Below, piece after piece: positions 52,453 to 63,258 of a stretch of 64,000 bases of DNA. The notes beneath the pieces are model-generated. The model did no database searches and had not been told where the DNA came from. It was given only the letters and a program-made list of their open reading frames with translations. Source of the DNA: Diacronema lutheri (Eukaryota; Haptophyta; Pavlovophyceae; Pavlovales; Pavlovaceae). The stretch is taken from positions 124,001-188,000 of the forward strand of contig JAGTXO010000027.1 of assembly GCA_019448385.1 (NCBI GenBank), in the 5' to 3' direction. The number at the start of each line of letters is the position of its first letter. The stretch's first letter is position 1. Position numbers and translations under genes: made by a program.

Positions 52453-55400
52453 TCACGCCGCGAGCGCGTCGCCAGCCACCCAAGCGCCGTCATCGCCGAC
52501 GCGGTCGTGATCGAAAATCGGCAGAGGCGCGTCGGCATGCGGCCGCGCGTCGAAGGGCCGAGCATACGTCGGGTGGTACGCATCGAGGTGGTCGAATGCG
52601 GCAGCTGCAGCAAAAGCGTCGGCAGCAGCACACGGAGGCGTGCGGCCCCAGCCCTGCGCGCTCGCCGGTCCAGCACTCGCGGTGCTAATCGTGCTGTGCG
52701 CCGTGCAAGCCGTCTCGTGCTGCATGGCGTGCGTCGGCTCGGCGCCAGCGTGTGCAGGTGAACGCCAGACGTGCATGCGTCCGGTGCTGCCAGCGGCGCC
52801 GTCCGAGGACGACGCTTCCCACGCACGAAGTGCTGTCGCCGCCTCAAGCTGCGCGTGCAGCTCGTCGCGGCTTAGCGCCGAACGTTCGTCCCCCTCGAAA
52901 GTGCTCGCCGCCGCGCCCGCTGCTGTGCTCCAAAAAAGGGCGCCTATGCCGTCATGAGCGCGTTGCCCCAGCTCCGCCTTGCCTGCGCACGCCTCGCGCA
53001 TAGAGTCGTCGTCGCGCGCAAACTGTCCGCGTTCTGCGCGCTGCGAGCGAAGCATGCACCAAATGGCCGCCGCGCACACGACGAGAACGGCTGCGGAGGC
53101 GCTCAGCAGCGCAACGCTGGCCGCGTGGCTGTTCAACCCGCCGAGCCGCGGCACGGCAGACGCGCTGTCACTTGCGCGCGTGCCGTTCGAGAAGCCGTCG
53201 TGCGCGGCCGCGAGGACGGAGCAGCGGGCACGGCGGCCACTCTCGCTGCGCCAGCCCTCGTCGCACTCGCACGAGCTGCCGTTGGCAGTCGCGTGGCCGT
53301 GCGCGCCGCAGTCGAGTGCGGCTTCGTCGCGGCTCGGATTGTCGCCGAGCGGCGCGTCGTGAGAGTTGTTGGCAGGCGGCACTGACGCGGCACTGTTTGG
53401 CGCGCAGGCGTTTGCATGCGGAACAAACACCTCGCCCTCCACGCAACGCGGCACGTCGACGCAGAGACGCTGCGACGCATCAAAGGAGCTGCGCGTGCCA
53501 TTGTACTTTGCGGCGCAGTCGATTGGCGAGCACGGACCGTCCACCAGCGCGACCTCGTCGACCGTGCAGCCCGTGCCAACGTCTTCCACCCCGTTGTGCG
53601 CGCTCTCATTGCAATAGGCCGGAGCGAAGACGTCCTGCTCGTCGCTCGTGCGCCAGCCCTCGTCGCAGCTGCATGAGCTGCCATTTGCCGTCGCGTGGCC
53701 GTGCGCGCCGCAGTCGAGTCCGGCCTCGTCGGGGCTCGGACTGTCGCCGAGCGGCGCGTCGTGAGAATTGTTGGCAGGCGGCACTGACGCGGTACTGTTT
53801 GGCGCGCAGGCGTTTGCATGCGGAACAAACACCTCGCCCTCCACGCAACGCGGCACGTCGACGCAGAGACGCTGCGACGCATCAAAGGAGCTGCGCGTGC
53901 CATTGTACTTTGCGGCGCAGTCGATTGGCGAGCACGGACCGTCCACCAGCGCGACCTCGTCGACCGTGCAGCCCGTGCCAACGTCTTCCACCCCGTCGTG
54001 CGCACTCTCATTGCAGTAGACCGGAGCGAAGGCGTCCTGCTCGTTGCTCGTGCGCCAGCCCTCGTCGCAGCTGCATGAGCTGCCGTTGGCCGTCGCGTGG
54101 CCGTGCGCGCCGCAGTCGAGCGCGGTTTCGTCGGTACTCGGACCGGCGTCGAGCGGCGCGTCGTGAGAGTTGTTGGCAGGCGGCACTGACGCGGTACTGT
54201 TTGGCGCGCAGGCGGTCGACTCGGCGTCGTACACCTCGCCACCCACACAGCGCGGCACGTCGACGCAGAGACGCTGCGACGCATCAAAGGAGCTGCGCGT
54301 GCCATTGTACTTTGCGGCGCAGTCGATGGGCGAACACGGGCCGTCCACCAGCGCGACCTCGTCGACCGTGCAGCCCGTGCCAACGTCTTCCGTCTCGTCG
54401 TGCGCGCTCTCATTGCAATAGGCCGGAGCGAAGACGTCCTGCTCGTCGCTCGTGCGCCAGCCCTCGTCGCAGTCGCACGAGCTGCCGTTGGCCGTCGCGT
54501 GGCCGTGCGCGCCGCAGTCGAGCGCGGTTTCGTCGGTACTCGGACCGGCGTCGAGCGGCGCGTCGTGAGAGTTGTTGGCAGGCGGCACTGACGCGGTACT
54601 GTTTGGCGCGCAGGCGGTCGACTCGGCGTCGTACACCTCGCCACCCACACAGCGCGGCACGTCGACGCAGAGACGCTGCGACGCATCAAAGGAGCTGCGC
54701 GTGCCATTGTACTTTGCGGCGCAGTCGATTGGCGAGCACGGACCGTCCACCAGCGCGACCTCGTCGACCGTGCAGCCCGTGCCAACGTCTTCCACCCCGT
54801 CGTGCGCACTCTCATTGCAGTAGACCGGAGCGAAGGCGTCCTGCTCGTCGCTCGTGCGCCAGCCCTCGTCGCAGCTGCATGAGCTGCCGTTGGCCGTCGC
54901 GTGGCCGTGCGCGCCGCAGTCGAGCGCGGCCTCGTCGCGGCTCGGATCGGCGTCGAGCGGCGCGTCGTGAGAGTTGTTGGGAGGCGGCACTGACGCGGTA
55001 CTGTTTGGCGCGCAGGCGTTCGCATGCGGAACAAACACCTCGCCCTGCACGCAACGCGGCACGTCGACGCAGAGACGCTGCGACGCATCAAAGGAGCTGC
55101 GCGTGCCATTGTACTTTGCGGCGCAGTCGATGGGCAAGCACGGGCCGTCCACCAGCGCGACCTCGTCGACCGTGCAGCCCGTGCCAACGTCTTCCGTCTC
55201 GTCGTGCGCGCTCTCATTGCAATAGGCCGGAGCGAAGGCGTCCTGCTCGTCGCTCGTGCGCCAGCCCTCGTCGCAGTCGCACGAGCTGCCGTTGGCCGTC
55301 GCGTGGCCGTGCGCGCCGCAGTCGAGCGCGGTTTCGTCGGTACTCGGACCGGCGTCGAGCGGCGCGTCGTGAGAGTTGTTGGCAGGCGGCACTGACGCGG

Positions 55401-58400
55401 TACTGTTTGGCGCGCAGGCGGTCGACTCGGCGTCGTACACCTCGCCACCCACACAGCGCGGCACGTCGACGCAGAGACGCTGCGACGCATCAAAGGAGCT
55501 GCGCGTGCCATTGTACTTTGCGGCGCAGTCGATGGGCGAACACGGGCCGTCCACCAGCGCGACCTCGTCGACCGTGCAGCCCGTGCCAACGTCTTCCGTC
55601 TCGTCGTGCGCGCTCTCATTGCAATAGGCCGGAGCGAAGACGTCCTGCTCGTCGCTCGTGCGCCAGCCCTCGTCGCAGTCGCACGAGCTGCCGTTGGCCG
55701 TCGCGTGGCCGTGCGCGCCGCAGTCGAGCGCGGTTTCGTCGGTACTCGGACCGGCGTCGAGCGGCGCGTCGTGAGAGTTGTTGGCAGGCGGCACTGACGC
55801 GGTACTGTTTGGCGCGCAGGCGGTCGACTCGGCGTCGTACACCTCGCCACCCACACAGCGCGGCACGTCGACGCAGAGACGCTGCGACGCATCAAAGGAG
55901 CTGCGCGTGCCATTGTACTTTGCGGCGCAGTCGATTGGCGAGCACGGACCGTCCACCAGCGCGACCTCGTCGACCGTGCAGCCCGTGCCAACGTCTTCCA
56001 CCCCGTCGTGCGCACTCTCATTGCAGTAGACCGGAGCGAAGGCGTCCTGCTCGTCGCTCGTGCGCCAGCCCTCGTCGCAGCTGCATGAGCTGCCGTTGGC
56101 CGTCGCGTGGCCGTGCGCGCCGCAGTCGAGCGCGGCCTCGTCGCGGCTCGGATCGGCGTCGAGCGGCGCGTCGTGAGAGTTGTTGGGAGGCGGCACTGAC
56201 GCGGTACTGTTTGGCGCGCAGGCGTTCGCATGCGGAACAAACACCTCGCCCTGCACGCAACGCGGCACGTCGACGCAGAGACGCTGCGACGCATCAAAGG
56301 AGCTGCGCGTGCCATTGTACTTTGCGGCGCAGTCGATGGGCAAGCACGGGCCGTCCACCAGCGCGACCTCGTCGACCGTGCAGCCCGTGCCAACGTCTTC
56401 CGTCTCGTCGTGCGCGCTCTCATTGCAATAGGCCGGAGCGAAGGCGTCCTGCTCGTCGCTCGTGCGCCAGCCCTCGTCGCAGTCGCACGAGCTGCCGTTG
56501 GCCGTCGCGTGGCCGTGCGCGCCGCAGTCGAGCGCGGTTTCGTCGGTACTCGGACCGGCGTCGAGCGGCGCGTCGTGAGAGTTGTTGGCAGGCGGCACTG
56601 ACGCGGTACTGTTTGGCGCGCAGGCGGTCGACTCGGCGTCGTACACCTCGCCACCCACACAGCGCGGCACGTCGACGCAGAGACGCTGCGACGCATCAAA
56701 GGAGCTGCGCGTGCCATTGTACTTTGCGGCGCAGTCGATGGGCGAACACGGGCCGTCCACCAGCGCGACCTCGTCGACCGTGCAGCCCGTGCCAACGTCT
56801 TCCGTCTCGTCGTGCGCGCTCTCATTGCAATAGGCCGGAGCGAAGGCGTCCTGCTCGTCGCTCGTGCGCCAGCCCTCGTCGCAGTCGCACGAGCTGCCGT
56901 TGGCCGTCGCGTGGCCGTGCGCGCCGCAGTCGAGCGCGGTTTCGTCGGTACTCGGACCGGCGTCGAGCGGCGCGTCGTGAGAGTTGTTGGCAGGCGGCAC
57001 TGACGCGGTACTGTTTGGCGCGCAGGCGGTCGACTCGGCGTCGTACACCTCGCCACCCACACAGCGCGGCACGTCGACGCAGAGACGCTGCGACGCATCA
57101 AAGGAGCTGCGCGTGCCATTGTACTTTGCGGCGCAGTCGATGGGCGAGCACGGACCGTCCACCAGCGCGACCTCGTCGACCGTGCAGCCCGTGCCAACGT
57201 CTTCCACCCCGTCGTGCGCACTCTCATTGCAGTAGACCGGAGCGAAGGCGTCCTGCTCGTCGCTCGTGCGCCAGCCCTCGTCGCAGCTGCATGAGCTGCC
57301 GTTGGCCGTCGCGTGGCCGTGCGCGCCGCAGTCGAGCGCGGCCTCGTCGCGGCTCGGATCGGCGTCGAGCGGCGCGTCGTGAGAGTTGTTGGGAGGCGGC
57401 ACTGACGCGGTACTGTTTGGCGCGCAGGCGTTCGCATGCGGAACAAACACCTCGCCCTGCACGCAACGCGGCACGTCGACGCAGAGACGCTGCGACGCAT
57501 CAAAGGAGCTGCGCGTGCCATTGTACTTTGCGGCGCAGTCGATGGGCAAGCACGGGCCGTCCACCAGCGCGACCTCGTCGACCGTGCAGCCCGTGCCAAC
57601 GTCTTCCGTCTCGTCGTGCGCGCTCTCATTGCAATAGGCCGGAGCGAAGGCGTCCTGCTCGTCGCTCGTGCGCCAGCCCTCGTCGCACTCGCACGAGCTG
57701 TCGTTGGCCGTCGCGTGGCCGTGCGCGCCGCAGTCGAGCGCGGCCTCGTCGCGGCTCGGATCGGCATCGAGCGGCGCATCGTGAGAGTTGTTGGCAGGCG
57801 GCACTGACGCGGTACTGTTTGGCGCGCAGGCGGTCGACTCGGCGTCGTACACCTCGCCACCCACACAGCGCGGCACGTCGACGCAGAGACGCTGCGACGC
57901 ATCAAAGGAGCTGCGCGTGCCATTGTACTTTGCGGCGCAGTCGATGGGCGAGCACGGGCCGTCCACCAGCGCGACCTCGTCGACCGTGCAGCCCGTGCCA
58001 ACGTCTTCCGTCTCGTCGTGCGCGCTCTCATTGCAATAGGCCGGAGCGAAGGCGTCCTGCTCGTCGCTCGTGCGCCAGCCCTCGTCGCAGCTGCATGAGC
58101 TGCCGTTGGCCGTCGCGTGGCCGTGCGCGCCGCAATTCAGCGCGGCTTCGTAGGGGCTCGGATTGTCGCCGAGCAGCGCGTCGTGAGAGTTGTTGGCAGG
58201 CGGCACTGACGCGGTACTGTTTGGCGCGCAGGCGGTCGACTCGGCGTCGTACACCTCGCCACCCACACAGCGCGGCACGTCGACGCAGAGACGCTGCGAC
58301 GCATCAAAGGAGCTGCGCGTGCCATTGTACTTTGCGGCGCAGTCGATTGGCGAGCACGGACCGTCCACCAGCGCGACCTCGTCGGCCGTGCAGCCCGTGC

Positions 58401-58878
58401 CAACGTCTTCCGTCTCGTCGTGCGCGCTCTCATTGCAATAGGCCGGAGCGAAGGCGTCCTGCTCGTCGCTCGTGCGCCAGCCCTCGTCGCACTCGCACGT
58501 GTCGCTGTCGGGCGTCGCACGACCGTGTGGTCCGCACTCCAGCTCGCCAGAGTCGGATGTCGAATCGCCGCCGCTCGCATGCGGCGCACCGCCATCATTT
58601 GTTGGATGCGATGCTTCGCCGGCGCCGTCGTTCTGCGAACCGCTGTTCGGCACGCACGTGTTCGTGTGCGTGTCGTACAGCTCGTCGTCCGTGCACTGCG
58701 GCGCGGGGACGCACAACCGCTGGGACGAGTCGAAACGGCTGCGCGTGCCGTGGTACTTCTCTTGGCAGTCGACGGGCACGCACGGCCCAAAAGGCAGCGC
58801 AACCTCGTCAGCTGTGCAGCCGAAGGCAGCTGCGCGCGCCGCGAGTGCGAGCGCCACCATCGCGCGGGCGCGTAACAT
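52453..58878 (-). CDS. Cys-rich tandem-repeat single-pass membrane protein, 2,141 residues
   Basis: This is a single uninterrupted exon. The start MLRARAMVALALAARAAAFG is a signal peptide. Fourteen units follow: one divergent N-terminal copy and 13 close copies of 134 residues. Each unit has a six-Cys module (GCTVDEVALVDGPCSPIDC, YNGTRSSFDASQRLC, CVGGEVYDAESTACAPN) and an EGF-like module (DCGAHGHATANGSSC, CDEGWRTSDEQ, FAPAYCNES). They are joined by Ser/Asn/Pro linkers with NST and NNS. Several N-glycosylation sites recur per unit. A membrane segment at about residue 1920-1945 (VALLSASAAVLVVCAAAIWC) is followed by a cytoplasmic tail of about 200 residues. The layout is that of a type I surface or endomembrane glycoprotein. 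Adhesion, ligand capture or cell-covering assembly are all possible, and I recognise no named family. The absence of introns contrasts with its neighbours and may reflect recent repeat growth. Confidence 0.9.
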   Translation of the reverse strand: MLRARAMVALALAARAAAFGCTADEVALPFGPCVPVDCQEKYHGTRSRFDSSQRLCVPAPQCTDDELYDTHTNTCVPNSGSQNDGAGEASHPTNDGGAPHASGGDSTSDSGELECGPHGRATPDSDTCECDEGWRTSDEQDAFAPAYCNESAHDETEDVGTGCTADEVALVDGPCSPIDCAAKYNGTRSSFDASQRLCVDVPRCVGGEVYDAESTACAPNSTASVPPANNSHDALLGDNPSPYEAALNCGAHGHATANGSSCSCDEGWRTSDEQDAFAPAYCNESAHDETEDVGTGCTVDEVALVDGPCSPIDCAAKYNGTRSSFDASQRLCVDVPRCVGGEVYDAESTACAPNSTASVPPANNSHDAPLDADPSRDEAALDCGAHGHATANDSSCECDEGWRTSDEQDAFAPAYCNESAHDETEDVGTGCTVDEVALVDGPCLPIDCAAKYNGTRSSFDASQRLCVDVPRCVQGEVFVPHANACAPNSTASVPPPNNSHDAPLDADPSRDEAALDCGAHGHATANGSSCSCDEGWRTSDEQDAFAPVYCNESAHDGVEDVGTGCTVDEVALVDGPCSPIDCAAKYNGTRSSFDASQRLCVDVPRCVGGEVYDAESTACAPNSTASVPPANNSHDAPLDAGPSTDETALDCGAHGHATANGSSCDCDEGWRTSDEQDAFAPAYCNESAHDETEDVGTGCTVDEVALVDGPCSPIDCAAKYNGTRSSFDASQRLCVDVPRCVGGEVYDAESTACAPNSTASVPPANNSHDAPLDAGPSTDETALDCGAHGHATANGSSCDCDEGWRTSDEQDAFAPAYCNESAHDETEDVGTGCTVDEVALVDGPCLPIDCAAKYNGTRSSFDASQRLCVDVPRCVQGEVFVPHANACAPNSTASVPPPNNSHDAPLDADPSRDEAALDCGAHGHATANGSSCSCDEGWRTSDEQDAFAPVYCNESAHDGVEDVGTGCTVDEVALVDGPCSPIDCAAKYNGTRSSFDASQRLCVDVPRCVGGEVYDAESTACAPNSTASVPPANNSHDAPLDAGPSTDETALDCGAHGHATANGSSCDCDEGWRTSDEQDVFAPAYCNESAHDETEDVGTGCTVDEVALVDGPCSPIDCAAKYNGTRSSFDASQRLCVDVPRCVGGEVYDAESTACAPNSTASVPPANNSHDAPLDAGPSTDETALDCGAHGHATANGSSCDCDEGWRTSDEQDAFAPAYCNESAHDETEDVGTGCTVDEVALVDGPCLPIDCAAKYNGTRSSFDASQRLCVDVPRCVQGEVFVPHANACAPNSTASVPPPNNSHDAPLDADPSRDEAALDCGAHGHATANGSSCSCDEGWRTSDEQDAFAPVYCNESAHDGVEDVGTGCTVDEVALVDGPCSPIDCAAKYNGTRSSFDASQRLCVDVPRCVGGEVYDAESTACAPNSTASVPPANNSHDAPLDAGPSTDETALDCGAHGHATANGSSCDCDEGWRTSDEQDVFAPAYCNESAHDETEDVGTGCTVDEVALVDGPCSPIDCAAKYNGTRSSFDASQRLCVDVPRCVGGEVYDAESTACAPNSTASVPPANNSHDAPLDAGPSTDETALDCGAHGHATANGSSCSCDEGWRTSNEQDAFAPVYCNESAHDGVEDVGTGCTVDEVALVDGPCSPIDCAAKYNGTRSSFDASQRLCVDVPRCVEGEVFVPHANACAPNSTASVPPANNSHDAPLGDSPSPDEAGLDCGAHGHATANGSSCSCDEGWRTSDEQDVFAPAYCNESAHNGVEDVGTGCTVDEVALVDGPCSPIDCAAKYNGTRSSFDASQRLCVDVPRCVEGEVFVPHANACAPNSAASVPPANNSHDAPLGDNPSRDEAALDCGAHGHATANGSSCECDEGWRSESGRRARCSVLAAAHDGFSNGTRASDSASAVPRLGGLNSHAASVALLSASAAVLVVCAAAIWCMLRSQRAERGQFARDDDSMREACAGKAELGQRAHDGIGALFWSTAAGAAASTFEGDERSALSRDELHAQLEAATALRAWEASSSDGAAGSTGRMHVWRSPAHAGAEPTHAMQHETACTAHSTISTASAGPASAQGWGRTPPCAAADAFAAAAAFDHLDAYHPTYARPFDARPHADAPLPIFDHDRVGDDGAWVAGDALAA
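53140..58470. repeat. 402-bp coding repeat x13 with 1,206-bp higher-order repeat
   Basis: Equivalent points recur every 402 bp (53366, 53768, 54170, and so on to 58190). Within this, a block of three units repeats almost exactly every 1,206 bp. The variant unit with an EVFVPHANACAPN-type sequence recurs at about 54974, 56180 and 57386, flanked each time by the same two neighbours. This is a higher-order repeat, expected from unequal crossover or gene conversion. Copies are nearly identical in DNA, including silent positions, so expansion is recent. Confidence 0.93.
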
Positions 58879-59020
58879 TTTTGCGCGTCTTTATGGTTGG
58901 CTCGATTCGCGCCAAGAACCCTCAGAAATGGCTTTTTCAAAAAAAAATTAAAAAAAAACCAGGCCCGTTTTCAAAAGGGGCCTAACGTGACGGCCAGTCA
59001 GACGCAGTCTCGAATGCGCG
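58879..59020. promoter_or_regulatory. AT-rich upstream region of the repeat-protein gene
   Basis: This 142-bp gap separates the start of the repeat-protein gene from the stop of the PP2C gene, both on the - strand. It contains the strongest A/T island of the window (58928-58962: GGCTTTTTCAAAAAAAAATT, then A-runs) and CCGTTTTCAAAAGGGG. It is a plausible promoter plus 3' end of the upstream gene. No TATA element can be singled out. Confidence 0.5.
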
Positions 59021-62000
59021 TCACTCGAGAGCGACGCCGATCGCCGTGATGTTGTCGTTTGATCTGCGATCGTGCTCGACAGCGTGCACGAGCTGCTCGA
59101 CCGCCAGCTGCATGTTGCCCTGCGCGATGTGCGCGCTCACGAGCATATCCGCAGCCTGCGTCCCGCCGGGCGCGGCACGAAGCGCCAGCCGCCAGGGCGA
59201 GGCGGAGCGCGCGCGCCGCGTCGACCACGCGGTGTCGGCGCCTCAGCGCACAGTTGGCGGCGGAGAGGGGCGCAGGCATGGGCGCTCAATCCGGCCACGG
59301 CATCAAAGCGCACACACGACCGATCGGCCGGCGCGTGCGCGTGCGCGCGCGCGCGCAAAGGGCAAGGCTGTTCGCGCGCGCGCGCGAACGCCGCGCGCAG
59401 CGCGCGCGCAGGAGTGCGCGCGGGAGAGTGCGTGCGCACCTCCTGGTCGGTCATCACGTCCCATACGCCGTCGCACGCGAGAAGAAGGTAGTCGCCGGGC
59501 TGCCAGCGCACGGCACACACATCGGGGAAGGCGTTCACCAACTGCGCCATGCGCGGCGAGGCGCCGCCGCCGCCCGATACATCGAGCAGTTTAAAAGCGC
59601 GGTCGCCGAATGAGCGCGACACGGCGAGCTGGCCGAGCACGCGGTTGTACGCGACGAAGCCGCCCTCGCGCTCGACGCGCGCCTTCTCGTGCGGCGCGCC
59701 CGCCTTGTGGTCAAAGGTGAGCGGCACGGCCACCCCGTCCCGCCACAGCACGACGCGGCAGTCGCCAACGTGCGCGGTGATCACGTGCGTCGCCGTGACG
59801 AGCGCGACCGCCGCGCACGAGCCCGCGTCGCCGTCGACGCCGCGCGCGAGCAGCTCCTCGTCGACGCCGACGAACGCGCGCTCGAGCGCGGCGCGCGCGT
59901 GCGCGACGCGCAGCGGCCGCGGCGCGCGGCCGCGCGGCCGCGCGGCGGCCGGCGCGCGCCCTCCGCCGTCGAGGCCCGCGGCCGCACGTAGCTGCTGCGC
60001 GATCGCGCCGCTTAGCCTCGCGCGGAGGAAGGTGGCCGCCTTGGCGCCCGAGTGACCATCATAGACGCCGTACAGCGACGCGCGCCAGCCCTCATCCGAA
60101 TGCGACGCCGGCAGCGGTCGCGGCGGTCGCGGCGCGTCGGCGGTGCCGTCGGCGGCGGCGGCGGTCGCGAAGGAGCCGTCGGCGGCGGTGAGCGGCACGT
60201 TGTCGACGATGCAATGCGCATCCTGCGCGGCGCGGCGCGGTGCGGCGCGGCGCGGTGCGGCGCGGCGCGGTGCGGCGCGGCGCGGTGCGGCGCGGCGCGG
60301 TGGGCGATTGGTCAGGCCGCAGCGCGCCAGCTGTGCGCGGGCGGTGCACAGACGCTGCCACGGGCGGTGCACAGACGCTGCAACGGGCGGTGCACAGACG
60401 CTGCAACGGGCGGTGCACAGACGCTGCAACGGGCGGTGCACAGACGCTGCAACGGGCGGTGCACAGACGCTGCCACGGGCGGTGCACAGACGCTGCAACG
60501 GGCGGTGCACAGACGCTGCCACGGGCGGTGCACAGACGCTGCCACGGGCGGTGCACAGACGCTGCAACGGGCGGTGCACAGGCGCTGCCACGGGCGGTGC
60601 ACAGACGCTGCAACGGGCGGTGCACAGGCGCTGCAACGGGCGGTGCACAGGCGCTGCAACGGGCGGTGCACAGACGCTGCAACGGGCGGTGCACAGACGC
60701 TGCAACGGGCGGTGCACAGACGCTGCAACGGGCGGTGCACAGACGCTGCAACGGGCGGTGCACAGGCGCTGCAACGGGCGATGCACAGACGCTGCAACGG
60801 GCGGTGCACAGACGCTGCCACGGGCGGTGCACACACGCTGCAACGGGCGGTGCACAGACGCTGCAACGGGCGGTGCACAGACGCTGCAACGGGCGGTGCA
60901 CAGACGCTGCAACGGGCGGTGCACAGACGCTGCCACGGGCGGTGCACAGACGCTGCCACGGGCGGTGCACAGACGCTGCAACGGGCGGTGCACAGACGCT
61001 GCAACGGGCGGTGCACAGACGCTGCAACGGGCGTTGCACAGGCGCTGCAACGGGCGGTGCACAGGCGCTGCAACGGGCGGTGCACAGACGCTGCAACGGG
61101 CGGTGCACACACGCTGCAACGGGCGGTGCACAGACGCTGCAACGGGCGGTGCACAGACGCTGCAACGGGCGGTGCACAGACGCTGCAACGGGCGGTGCAC
61201 AGACGCTGCCACGGGCGGTGCACAGACGCTGCAACGGGCGGTGCACACACGCTGCAACGGGCGGTGCACAGACGCTGCAACGGGCGGTGCACAGGCGCTG
61301 CAACGGGCGATGCACAGACGCTGCAACGGGCGGTGCACAGACGCTGCCACGGGCGGTGCACAGACGCTGCAACGGGCGGTGCACAGACGCTGCAACGGGC
61401 GGTGCACAGACGCTGCAACGGGCGGTGCACAGACGCTGCAACGGGCGGTGCACAGACGCTGCAACGGGCGGTGCACAGACGCTGCCACGGGCGGTGCACA
61501 GACGCTGCAACGGGCGGTGCACAGGCGCTGCAACGGGCGGTGCACAGACGCTGCAACGGGCGGTGCACAGACGCTGCCACGGGCGTTGCACAGACGCTGC
61601 AACGGGCGGTGCACAGACGCTGCAACGGGCGGTGCACAGACGCTGCCACGGGCGGTGCACAGACGCTGCAACGGGCGGTGCACAGACGCTGCAACGGGCG
61701 GTGCACACACGCTGCAACGGGCGGTGCACAGACGCTGCAACGGGCGGTGCACAGACGCTGCAACGGGCGGTGCACAGACGCTGCAACGGGCGGTGCACAG
61801 ACGCTGCAACGGGCGGTGCACAGACGCTGCAACGGGCGGTGCACACACGCTGCAACGGGCGGTGCACAGACGCTGCAACGGGCGGTGCACAGGCGCTGCA
61901 ACGGGCGATGCACAGACGCTGCAACGGGCGGTGCACAGACGCTGCAACGGGCGGTGCACAGACGCTGCCACGCGCCCAGCGCGCGGCGAACGATCGCAGG

Positions 62001-63227
62001 ACAGCCACCCACCCACCACCCACCCGCCACCACCCACAACCCACCGCACATACCTCCATCGTGGGTCGTCTGCCGCACGCCGACGCCACGCCGCTCGCAA
62101 AGCGCGAGACGGAGATGACGCACGAGCCCGCGCATAGCCGGTGACCCGGCGTGAGCGCGAAAAGGCGCGAGCGCGCGCGCGGCACGGATAGACGAAGGTA
62201 CGTGCCATTTGACGAACCACGGTCCCGAACCCACCAGGACGTGCCGGCGGCAGCGGCGGCGGCGGCGGTGGACCTGCCGCTGCCGCTGCTGCTGCACGCC
62301 GCGCTGTGCGCGGCGGCCGTGCCGTTGAGCATGCCCGCCACGCCACCGCCGCCGCCGCTGCCGCTGCCGCTCGGCCGGCAGAGGAGGACCGCGTGCTCTG
62401 ACGAAACGGACCTATCCGGGAGCACGACGACGTTGTGCGCCGCCCTGCCAATCGTCACGGCGCCCGCCGCGCCGCCGCCGCCAGCGCCGGCAAGCTGCGC
62501 GCCGCCCACCTCGAAGCGTTGCGCCCCCCAGTCCTCCGTCGCCAGGAGCGACAAAGCAATGGCACCCGTTGGCTCAAATGAGACGATGAGTCGCGAGTTG
62601 CCGAGGAGGATTTGGTCGCCCGCGCAGACGGGCGCGGGTGGCGCGTCGAGCCCGCTCAGGCAAAGCAGCGAACCTGTGCGCCGCGCGAGCGCGCGCGGGC
62701 GTGAAGGGCGGGAGTGGGTGGGTCGGGCGGGGAGTTGGTGAGGGGGAAGGGTGAGGGGAGGGGGGAAGGGGGGGGCGGGGTGAGCGGCGTGCGCGCGTGA
62801 GAGAGACGGCGCGCAGCGCTGTATCGCACACGCCCAGTCCACCCGCACACGCCCAGTCCAACCGCACACGCCCAGTCCACCCGCACACGCCCAGTCCAAC
62901 CGCACACGCCCAGTCCACCCGCACACACCCAGTCCAACCGCACACGCCCAGTCCACCCGCACACGTCCAGTCCACCCGCACACGCCCAGTCCACCCGCGC
63001 ACGCCCAGTCCACCCGCACACGTCCAGTCCAACCGCACACGCCCAGTCCACCCGCACACGCTCAGTCCACCCGCACACGCCCATTCCAACCGCACACGCG
63101 CGCGCGCCCGGCGCGAGGCCCCCGCCCGCCATGCTGGGTGAAGCCCAACCTGGCTCTTTGCCCCCCCACGTGGGCAATTGGCGCAAGGCACCCGCCCGCC
63201 ATGCTGGGTGAAGCCCAACCTGGCTCT

Positions 63228-63258
<31 letters not shown>

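Noticed and set aside
53133-58985. ORFs of 1,600-1,900 residues in other frames of the 402-bp repeat gene
   Set aside because: They are shadows: Arg/Ala/Ser-rich, no signal peptide, no conserved Cys pattern. They are open only because the same stop-free 402-bp unit is repeated.
60052-62451. Long ORFs on both strands across the 23-bp minisatellite
   Set aside because: A stop-free 23-bp unit makes every frame open. The region is an intron between two well-matched PP2C exons.
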